From NCBI GenBank assembly GCA_019247135.1, contig JAFAPL010000395.1:1-8420 (forward strand): 8,420 nt of DNA, read 5' to 3'. The notes beneath the pieces are model-generated. The model did not search any database and was not told the DNA's origin. It saw nothing but the letters and a program-made list of their open reading frames with translations. Shown piece after piece: positions 1 to 5,424 of this stretch (position 1 is its first letter; each line of letters begins with the position of its first letter). Both the position numbers and the translations under genes were made by a program. Source of the DNA: Chloroflexota bacterium. Its GTDB lineage: Bacteria > Chloroflexota > UBA6077 > CF-72.

Positions 1-990
1 GAGAAGAAGCACAACATCCAGCTTGCGGCGGATCGGTTGAACGGCGTTGTCGTGGCGCCCGGTCAAACCTTCTCGTTCAACGACTCAGTTGGTCCGACGA
101 CGATCGACGCCGGCTTCCAGTGGGGCTTCGCGATCGAGTCGGGAAACAACGGCCCGAAGACGGTGCCCAGCGTGGCCGGCGGTATCTGCCAGGTCGCGAC
201 GACGCTGTTCCAGCCGGTGTTCTGGGCCGGCTATCAGCTCGAACAGCGCTACTGGCACCTGTACTGGATTCCCGCGTACACCTCGCGCGGTGTGGTCGGC
301 CTGGACGTCACCGTCGATGGCGACTCAGGACTCGACTTCAAATGGACCAATACGACGAAGGACTACATTTTGATTCAGTCGGCCAGCGACGATTCGAATG
401 TGTACTTCGCGCTCTACGGCAAGAAGCCGCCGTGGAAAGTCAGCGTCGACGACGCGGTCATTACCAATCGCACGCCGCCAGACACCCGTCCGATCGCCCA
501 GCCCGAGCCGACGCTGCCGTGGGGCCGCTCGCTCGTGGTCGAGACGGCACGTGACGGGTTCGACGCGGAAGTCAAACGGCACGTCATCCCCGACGACGGC
601 AGCAAGGCCCGCGACCTGGACCTGAAGAGCACCTACGAGCCCGCGCACACCGTGACCCTGGTTGGCACGGGCGGCAAGCCCGCCAGCGCGGACGTGGACG
701 CGGCGCTGCAGCGTGCGGCCGACGCGTTGAAGCCAGCCCAGCCGAAACCTGCCGCAACGGCGGCGCCTGCGGCGACGAGTGCGTCGGCGGCGACGACGGC
801 CGTGGCGCCGACGAGCGCTGCCGCGCCAGCGACGCCCGTTGCCAAGCCAACTGCCCCGCCCGCAACGTCTGCGCCCGCGACGTCCGCGCCGACGGCCGCG
901 GCCGCGAAACCCCAGGCGACCGAGAAACCGCAGGCCACCCAGAAACCGCAATCAAACGGCATCGCGCCCACGCCGACACCCGGTCACTGA
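1..990 (+). CDS. VanW family envelope protein, 5' end outside window
   Basis: The reading frame is open from base 1, so the N-terminus lies outside the window and 329 residues are visible. Visible residues 5-140 match the VanW domain: NIQLAADRLNG, then PGQTFSFND (20-28), then the core GGICQVATTLF (60-70), then a segment ending in TNTTKDYILIQ. Residues 175-225 (GRSLVVE to VTLVGTGG) resemble the beta-strand, G5-like stalk that often follows VanW. From about residue 248 the protein is low-complexity Ala/Pro/Thr/Lys, which looks like a flexible wall- or matrix-spanning tail. VanW proteins are exported; they were named from vancomycin-resistance clusters, but their biochemical role is poorly defined. 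Any link to peptidoglycan is family-level inference, and nothing here indicates antibiotic resistance. The missing N-terminus probably carries a signal or anchor helix. The TTG at 37 is not the true start, because the frame and the domain both continue upstream of it. Confidence 0.9.
   Translation, partial: EKKHNIQLAADRLNGVVVAPGQTFSFNDSVGPTTIDAGFQWGFAIESGNNGPKTVPSVAGGICQVATTLFQPVFWAGYQLEQRYWHLYWIPAYTSRGVVGLDVTVDGDSGLDFKWTNTTKDYILIQSASDDSNVYFALYGKKPPWKVSVDDAVITNRTPPDTRPIAQPEPTLPWGRSLVVETARDGFDAEVKRHVIPDDGSKARDLDLKSTYEPAHTVTLVGTGGKPASADVDAALQRAADALKPAQPKPAATAAPAATSASAATTAVAPTSAAAPATPVAKPTAPPATSAPATSAPTAAAAKPQATEKPQATQKPQSNGIAPTPTPGH
867..960 (+). repeat. Short tandem repeats in the VanW protein tail
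   Basis: The tail of the VanW protein contains two kinds of in-frame repetition. At about 861-890 the peptide PATSA occurs twice in succession. At 907-960 there are three 18-base units encoding KPQATE, KPQATQ and KPQSNG. The units differ at several bases, so they are old or under selection at the protein level rather than fresh slippage. Tails of this kind vary in length between relatives and usually act as unstructured spacers. Confidence 0.7.
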
Positions 991-992
991 CC

Positions 993-1016
993 CGCCTCTG
1001 GACGCGGCCAGGGGCG
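993..1016 (+). terminator. Hairpin just after the VanW gene, possible terminator
   Basis: Three bases after the VanW stop codon, CGCCTCTGG (993-1001) pairs with CCAGGGGCG (1008-1016) around a 6-base loop. This gives a 9-bp stem with one G-U pair. It is GC-rich and correctly placed for a terminator, but no run of T follows it. Termination may therefore be inefficient or Rho-dependent, or the stem may simply protect the mRNA 3' end. Confidence 0.4.
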
Positions 1017-1067
1017 ACTCGATCAGGGCGCCGCGTCGCTCGACACGCGACGGCCACGCCCGTTACG

Positions 1068-1649
1068 GTGAGAACCGTGGCACGCGGGGGGCGCCGGTCC
1101 AGGCGCGGTCAAGCTCGACGAGACGGAACACGCTCACCGCGTACGGACCAATCGGTCGACGGGGCAAATGTCGGGCGCGGGAATACACGCGTCTGGAGTA
1201 CAGCGCGACGTGGCGAGGATCGCGGACCGCTGGTACGTGACGTATCCGCTGGTGGCGTCGTCTACCGTCGGCTCGACGACGAGGCGCCTGTTGAGATTGC
1301 GCTTGTAGGTCGCTTGCGTCCAAAGCGCTGGGCGCTCCCCAAGGGCACGCCTGAAGTCGGAGAGACGCTCGAGGGCACCGCAGTCCGCGAGGTGGGCGAA
1401 GAGACGGGCTTGCTCGTCCACATCGAGCAACCGCTCGATCAGATCCAGTACTGGTTCATCTGGGGCGGCGTGCGCCACTTCAAAACCGTCCATTTCTATC
1501 TCATGCAGATGACGGGCGGGGACACGGCGAATCACGACGGCGAATACGACGTGGTCGAGTGGTTTCCCATCGGCGAAGCACTGCGGCGCCTGTCGTATCC
1601 GAACGAAGCGCGCGTGGTCGATAAAGCCCAACAAGTACTGGGCAGCTAG
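1068..1649 (+). CDS. Nudix hydrolase
   Basis: This 193-residue protein carries a complete Nudix box, GX5EX7REUXEEXGU, at residues 93-115 (G93, E99, R107-E108, E111-E112, G114). These residues bind Mg and hydrolyse a nucleoside diphosphate linked to another group. The segments KRWALPKG before the box and YWFIWGGVRHFKTVHFYLM after it resemble the Ap4A hydrolase / MutT-like subgroup that favours dinucleoside polyphosphates or damaged nucleotides. The substrate cannot be told from sequence. The start is uncertain: the only ATG, GTG or TTG codons in frame before the domain are GTG at 1068 and GTG at 1077. Either one adds about 55 Arg-rich residues before the fold begins at LVRDVSAGGVVYRR. No ribosome binding site is obvious at either GTG. 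The stop codon overlaps the stop of larC on the other strand. Confidence 0.88.
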   Translation: MRTVARGGRRSRRGQARRDGTRSPRTDQSVDGANVGRGNTRVWSTARRGEDRGPLVRDVSAGGVVYRRLDDEAPVEIALVGRLRPKRWALPKGTPEVGETLEGTAVREVGEETGLLVHIEQPLDQIQYWFIWGGVRHFKTVHFYLMQMTGGDTANHDGEYDVVEWFPIGEALRRLSYPNEARVVDKAQQVLGS

Positions 1650-2830
1650 CTCTCGGCGGCAGCTTTGCGTGCTGCGGCATACACGTCGGCGAGCGGGAGG
1701 CCGTGCGCGCCGGCGATCTGCGCGCAGTCTTCGTATTCGGGCGAGATCGTCTCGCGCTCGCCAAGTTGTTTGATTTTGACGCGCACGTCGCCCCAGGGCG
1801 TGCTCACGCTGCGCTGGCTGCGCGCTGCGATTCGGCGCTCGATCATCTGCATACGTACGCCGAGAGCGCTGGTGTGCTCGAGCACCAGCCTCGCGAGGCG
1901 TTCTGAGTCTGCTGGTGCCGCCAGCACACGCAGCAGGACGCCCGGGCGGTTCTTCTTCATCTGCAGCGGAGCGAACGCCACGTCCAGCGCGCCCGCTTCA
2001 AGCAGCCGTTCCATGGCGTACCCGAGCTCTTCAGGCGTCGCGTCGTCCAGGTTGGTTTCGATCTGCATCACGGTGTCCCGCATCAGCGGGCCAGCCCGGC
2101 CACGACCCACAAGCACTCGCACGGCGTTCGGCCAGGCCGGCTCGCGGCTGCCAAACCCATAGCCCACCTTGTCGACGGTACCGACCGCGGCCGCGTCTTC
2201 GAAGCGCGCTAACACCGTCAAGAGCGCAGCCCCCGTCGGTGTGACCAGCTCGCCCGTCTCGCCCGCGTGTGGCGCCGCACGAACAGGCGCCTGTGCCCGT
2301 CGCATCAGCTCGAGCGTCGCCGGCGCAGGCACCGGAATCCGACCGTGCTGGCTGTTGGCCCACCCGCTGCCAAGCGGCAAACCCGAGCAATACACGTCCT
2401 GGACATCCAGCAGCTGCAGGCCGAGCACAACGCCGACGACGTCCACGATCGCATCCAGCGCACCCACCTCGTGAAACTCGACCTCCTGTGGGGAGGTGCC
2501 ATGAATGAACGCCTCGACCTCCGCCAGGCGCTGGAACACCTGCGCAGCGCCCTCGACGACCGATTCGGGCAGCGCGCCGCCGCGCACGATCCGCAGCACA
2601 TCCGCGAGATGCCGATGTGGCTGGTCCCGCTGATCGACGCGTACGAGCGCGCGCGTGCCATGCAGTCCGTGCTGCTGGACTGCGTTGGTTTCGATGCTCC
2701 AGCTCTCGACCCGCAGCGCCTGCAGCCCCGTGCGCAGCGCATCCAGTGAGAGCCCCGCGTCCAGTAGCGCGCCGAGCAGCATGTCGCCCGAGGCGCCACT
2801 GAAACAGTCGATGTACACCGCCCGCGGCAC
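1646..2830 (-). CDS. larC: LarC, nickel-pincer cofactor cyclometallase
   Basis: LarC inserts nickel in a CTP-dependent step into the pyridinium bis-thiocarboxylate precursor, giving the nickel-pincer nucleotide cofactor of lactate racemase and related LarA enzymes. It acts in the cytoplasm. Hallmarks are CFSGASGDMLLGALLDAG (residues 9-26), PHRHL (71-75), EFHEVGALDAIVDVVG (118-133), TPTGAALL (197-204), ETNLDDATPEELGY (258-271) in the C-terminal catalytic part, and KKNRPG (292-297). The length of 394 residues is normal. In Lactobacillus plantarum the gene is read as LarC1 and LarC2 through a ribosomal frameshift, whereas here both halves are in one uninterrupted frame. The GTG start at 2830 is well bounded, because an in-frame stop lies only 9 bases upstream; GTG at 2818 is the one alternative. 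No clear ribosome binding site is visible. larA, larB and larE are not in this window. Confidence 0.93.
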   Translation of the reverse strand: MPRAVYIDCFSGASGDMLLGALLDAGLSLDALRTGLQALRVESWSIETNAVQQHGLHGTRALVRVDQRDQPHRHLADVLRIVRGGALPESVVEGAAQVFQRLAEVEAFIHGTSPQEVEFHEVGALDAIVDVVGVVLGLQLLDVQDVYCSGLPLGSGWANSQHGRIPVPAPATLELMRRAQAPVRAAPHAGETGELVTPTGAALLTVLARFEDAAAVGTVDKVGYGFGSREPAWPNAVRVLVGRGRAGPLMRDTVMQIETNLDDATPEELGYAMERLLEAGALDVAFAPLQMKKNRPGVLLRVLAAPADSERLARLVLEHTSALGVRMQMIERRIAARSQRSVSTPWGDVRVKIKQLGERETISPEYEDCAQIAGAHGLPLADVYAAARKAAAES

Positions 2831-2876
2831 GTCCGAAGGCTACCGCGCTCAGCCGTCATGGTCCCGCCGATGAGAC

Positions 2877-2905
2877 GTGAACGATCGTCGTGGTCCTGCT
2901 ATGCT
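2877..2905 (+). promoter_or_regulatory. Possible pdxS promoter
   Basis: TATGCT at 2900-2905 matches four of six positions of the bacterial -10 consensus. It is preceded after 17 bases by GTGAAC (2877-2882), a poor -35 element. Transcription would begin near 2911-2912, at the left edge of the CCGTACA repeats and about 65 bases before the pdxS start codon. The -10 is plausible but the -35 is weak, so the call rests mainly on position. Confidence 0.35.
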
Positions 2906-2908
2906 TAG

Positions 2909-2957
2909 CCGTACACCCGTACATACATCGAGAGTTGTACGGGTATGTAGCCGTACA
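2909..2957 (+). promoter_or_regulatory. CCGTACA repeat array, candidate operator of pdxST
   Basis: The heptamer CCGTACA occurs forward at 2909-2915, 2917-2923 and 2951-2957, and inverted (TGTACGG) at 2936-2942. The first two copies are 8 bases apart in direct orientation. The third and fourth form a palindrome, TGTACGG-N8-CCGTACA. The second and third form a facing pair with an 8-bp stem (2916-2923 with 2936-2943). The longer string TAGCCGTACA is repeated at 2906 and 2948, 42 bases apart, or about four helical turns. The array lies between the proposed -10 and the ribosome binding site, where a bound protein would block transcription. In several Gram-positive bacteria pdxST is controlled by the MocR-type regulator PdxR, which binds arrays of direct and inverted repeats. 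No such regulator gene lies in the window, so its identity is open. A role in the mRNA as a hairpin is the alternative. Confidence 0.6.
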
Positions 2958-2962
2958 TTCGC

Positions 2963-2967
2963 AGGAG
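2963..2967 (+). promoter_or_regulatory. Ribosome binding site of pdxS
   Basis: AGGAG at 2963-2967 lies 9 bases before ATG 2977. This is the clearest Shine-Dalgarno sequence in the window. It fixes the pdxS start at 2977 and rules out the upstream in-frame GTG at 2890, which would translate through the repeat array. Confidence 0.8.
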
Positions 2968-2976
2968 AGTGCCCAC

Positions 2977-3909
2977 ATGACGGTCGATCCCATCGCGCCT
3001 ACGCCCCCGACCAGCAACGGCCACGCACCAGAGACCGGCACCTGGACCGCCAAACGTGGCCTCGCCCAGATGCTCAAGGGCGGCGTCATTATGGACGTCG
3101 TCACGGCTGAACAGGCCAGGATCGCCGAGGAAGCCGGCGCTGTCGCCGTCATGGCTCTGGAACGCGTCCCCGCCGATATCCGTCGCGACGGTGGCGTCGC
3201 CCGCATGTCCGATCCGGAGCTGATCCGTCAGATCATCGATGCAGTCACGATCCCGGTCATGGCCAAGGCGCGCATCGGCCACTTCGTCGAGGCACAGGTG
3301 CTCGAAGCGCTCGGCGTCGACTACATCGACGAGTCCGAAGTCCTGACGCCGGCTGACGAGGAACACCACATCTACAAGCACGCCTTCAAAGTCCCGTTCG
3401 TGTGCGGCGCACGCGATCTGGGCGAAGCGCTGCGGCGCATTGGCGAGGGCGCGGCGATGATCCGCTCGAAGGGTGAGGCGGGAACAGGCGACGTGGTCGA
3501 AGCCGTGCGCCACATCCGCGCGATTACGTCGCATATCCGCCGCCTGACAACGCTTGGCGACGACGAGCTGATGCATGAAGCCAAGCAGCTTGGCGCGCCA
3601 TACGAGCTGGTCAGGCAGGTTGCCAGGGACGGTCGGCTGCCGGTTGTGCTCTTTACGGCGGGCGGTATCGCGACCCCATCCGACGCCGCCTTGATGATGC
3701 AGCTAGGCTCGGAAGGCGTCTTCGTCGGCTCGGGCATCTTCAAGAGTGGCGATCCAGCCCGTCGCGCGGCCGCGATCGTCAAGGCGACCACGCACTACCA
3801 GGACGCGTCGATCATCGCCGAGGTGTCGCGCCGTCTGGGAGAGCCGATGGTCGGCATCAGCGCTCGCACGCTATCCGACGCGAACCAGTTGGCAACCCGC
3901 GGCTGGTAG
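2977..3909 (+). CDS. pdxS: PdxS, pyridoxal 5'-phosphate synthase lyase subunit
   Basis: PdxS makes pyridoxal 5'-phosphate directly from ribose 5-phosphate, glyceraldehyde 3-phosphate and ammonia supplied by PdxT, in the cytoplasm. The active complex is a dodecamer of PdxS barrels decorated with PdxT. The 310-residue protein is collinear with the Bacillus subtilis enzyme with a constant offset of 16. D40 in GGVIMD matches D24, K97 in MAKARIGH matches the Schiff-base K81, and K165 in [10 protein letters not shown] matches the second lysine K149. The phosphate-binding segments [13 protein letters not shown] (226-238) and [14 protein letters not shown] (244-257) are intact. The extra N-terminal residues are Pro/Thr-rich and probably disordered. 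Start ATG 2977 is supported by AGGAG 9 bases upstream. pdxT follows after 11 bases, so the two subunits are almost certainly co-transcribed. The upstream repeat array is the likely control site. Confidence 0.98.
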   Translation: MTVDPIAPTPPTSNGHAPETGTWTAKRGLAQMLKGGVIMDVVTAEQARIAEEAGAVAVMALERVPADIRRDGGVARMSDPELIRQIIDAVTIPVMAKARIGHFVEAQVLEALGVDYIDESEVLTPADEEHHIYKHAFKVPFVCGARDLGEALRRIGEGAAMIRSKGEAGTGDVVEAVRHIRAITSHIRRLTTLGDDELMHEAKQLGAPYELVRQVARDGRLPVVLFTAGGIATPSDAALMMQLGSEGVFVGSGIFKSGDPARRAAAIVKATTHYQDASIIAEVSRRLGEPMVGISARTLSDANQLATRGW

Positions 3910-3920
3910 TCAGCGTACCT

Positions 3921-4601
3921 ATGAGCACGAGCCCGTCCGACTCACGACCCACTCCCCGGGACGGACGACTGGTCGTCGGCGTCCTCGCGGTCCAGGGTGA
4001 TTTCGCTGAGCACGCACGGCATCTCCGCGGAGCAGCGGCATCGCTCGGGCGTCAGATCGAGGTCCGCGAGGTTCGAACGCCTCGCGACCTCGACGGTCTC
4101 GACGGGCTGATCGTGCCCGGCGGCGAGAGCACGACCATGGGCAAACTGCTGGTCGCCTACGGCCTCGAACGGCCGATCAGGGATGCCGCGCAGTCAGGCA
4201 TGCCCCTCTGGGGCACCTGTGCAGGCATGATCCTGCTGGCTCGGGACATCCTTGGCGGGGAGCCGGACGGCCGCATCGGCCTCATGGATATGGCGGTCCA
4301 GCGGAACGCGTTCGGTCGCCAGATCGATAGCTTCGAAACTGAGCTACAGTTCGAGGGCATCGATCACCCGATCCACGCGGTGTTCATCCGCGCACCGCTG
4401 GTCGAGCACCTCGGGCCGCATGCCCAACCGCTGGCAGTCTTGCCGAACGGCCGCGTGGTCGCGGCGCAACAGGAAAACCTGCTGGCGACCGCTTTCCATC
4501 CGGAGCTCACGCCGGACACGAGCCTGCACGCGTGGTTCATTGAGCGCTGTGCGCAGTCCGCGGACAGCCGTCAGCAAGGAGCCGCCGCCGCCGCAAGCTG
4601 A
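3921..4601 (+). CDS. pdxT: PdxT, pyridoxal 5'-phosphate synthase glutaminase subunit
   Basis: PdxT is a class I glutamine amidotransferase that hydrolyses glutamine and channels the ammonia to PdxS. The triad is visible: nucleophile C100 in WGTCAGMI, and H193 and E195 in AFHPELT. The oxyanion-loop motif PGGESTTMGK (66-75), the N-terminal VGVLAVQGDFAEH (19-31) and the family segment GLMDMAVQRNAFGRQIDSF (120-138) are all present. The length is 226 residues, slightly above the usual 190-200, because of a polar N-terminal extension of about 16 residues and an Ala-rich C-terminal tail. The ATG at 3921 lies 11 bases after the pdxS stop. There is no good ribosome binding site, which suggests translational coupling to pdxS. 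A glutaminase is needed in proportion to PdxS, so the pairing fits. Confidence 0.97.
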   Translation: MSTSPSDSRPTPRDGRLVVGVLAVQGDFAEHARHLRGAAASLGRQIEVREVRTPRDLDGLDGLIVPGGESTTMGKLLVAYGLERPIRDAAQSGMPLWGTCAGMILLARDILGGEPDGRIGLMDMAVQRNAFGRQIDSFETELQFEGIDHPIHAVFIRAPLVEHLGPHAQPLAVLPNGRVVAAQQENLLATAFHPELTPDTSLHAWFIERCAQSADSRQQGAAAAAS

Positions 4602-4632
4602 CGGGTGAGGGCTGACAGCTACACTCACAGCC
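4598..4632 (+). promoter_or_regulatory. Possible coaX promoter giving a leaderless mRNA
   Basis: TACACT at 4620-4625 matches four of six -10 positions. CTGACG at 4598-4603 matches four of six -35 positions, with a 16-base spacer. The -10 ends 7 bases before GTG 4633, so transcription would begin at or next to the start codon. This is the layout of leaderless genes common in Actinobacteria and Deinococcus. It agrees with the lack of any nearby Shine-Dalgarno sequence before coaX. The -35 overlaps the pdxT stop codon. Chance matches of this quality are not rare, so this is tentative; coaX may simply be read from the pdxS promoter. Confidence 0.33.
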
Positions 4633-5424
4633 GTGGCCGACCTCCTGCTGGCCATCGACATCGGCAATACCAACGTCAAACTGGGCACGTTCGATGGCGA
4701 GCGTCTGGTCGCCAACTGGCGGCTGGAGACCGATGCTCGCCGTATGCCAGACGAGTACGCGGTTTTGCTCGATTGGCTGCTCGCACGGCGTGGTCTGTCG
4801 TTTGACGACATCCGCGGGGTCAGCCTGTCCAGCACGGTACCGGCCATGGTGCCGCTGGTTCGAGAGCTCACGAAGAACTATCTGCGGCCCAACTGTCCGC
4901 TGGTCGAGGTCGCCGCCGGCGGCAACCTGGGCATCAGCCTGGGTATCGAGCGACCCGCGGAGATGGGCCCAGACCGGATCGTCGACGCACTCGCCGTCGC
5001 GGAGTTGTATCGACTGCCAGCCATCATCATCGACTTCGGCACGGCGACGACCTTCGACGCGGTAGACGAAAATCGCTGCTTGCTGGGCATGTCTCTGGCG
5101 CCAGGGCTCCGCACCGCCATGGACGGGCTGTTTCAGCGCGCCGCGCGACTGTCGCGCGTCGAGCTGGAACCACCAACTGAGGTCATCGGACGCAACACGG
5201 TCTCGGCGCTCCGATCAGGTTGGGTGTATGGCTACGTTGGTCTGGTCGAAGGCCTGGTCGCGCGCATCCAGGCGCAACTTGGGGACGACGCGCTCGTGAT
5301 CGCGACAGGCGGACTGGCAGATTACGTCCTGTCCGAGACGCGCGTGGTGGAGATCCACGATCCAATGCTCACCCTGAAAGGCCTCCGACTCTACTTCGAG
5401 CGCAACGTCACGTGCGGGTCCTAG
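4633..5424 (+). CDS. coaX: CoaX, type III pantothenate kinase
   Basis: CoaX phosphorylates pantothenate to 4'-phosphopantothenate, the first committed step of coenzyme A synthesis. Type III enzymes belong to the ASKHA fold, need a monovalent cation, and are not feedback-inhibited by CoA as type I enzymes are. The diagnostic motifs are AIDIGNTNVKLG (7-18, phosphate loop with D9), MGPDRIVDALA (111-121, D114 at the catalytic aspartate position), IIDFGTATTFD (132-142, adenosine and cation region), and NTVSALRSGWVYGYVGLVEG (188-207). TGGLA (225-229) and DPMLTLKGLRL (243-253) complete the C-terminal half. The 263-residue length is typical. Start GTG 4633 places D9 correctly and has no plausible upstream rival. 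The gene lies 31 bases after pdxT, and its last 13 bases overlap the start of coaBC, which catalyses the next two steps on the product. Translational coupling of the two is likely. Confidence 0.96.
   Translation: MADLLLAIDIGNTNVKLGTFDGERLVANWRLETDARRMPDEYAVLLDWLLARRGLSFDDIRGVSLSSTVPAMVPLVRELTKNYLRPNCPLVEVAAGGNLGISLGIERPAEMGPDRIVDALAVAELYRLPAIIIDFGTATTFDAVDENRCLLGMSLAPGLRTAMDGLFQRAARLSRVELEPPTEVIGRNTVSALRSGWVYGYVGLVEGLVARIQAQLGDDALVIATGGLADYVLSETRVVEIHDPMLTLKGLRLYFERNVTCGS

Noticed and set aside
325..951. Minus-strand open frame opposite the VanW gene
   Set aside because: Its product is an Arg/Gly run typical of the complement of GC-rich Ala/Pro codons, and the plus frame has clear VanW motifs.
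2890..2976. Earlier GTG start for pdxS
   Set aside because: It would translate through the repeat array, and a good AGGAG lies just before ATG 2977.
4605..4632. Small inverted repeats (GTGAG/CTCAC and GGCTG/CAGCC) between pdxT and coaX, as a terminator or attenuator
   Set aside because: The stems are only 5 bp, compete with each other, have loops of 13-14 bases and are not followed by T residues.
5220..5411. N-terminal extension of coaBC from an upstream start
   Set aside because: The extension is Arg/Pro-rich and lies wholly within coaX. GTG 5412 gives the expected length and a one-residue offset to E. coli Dfp.
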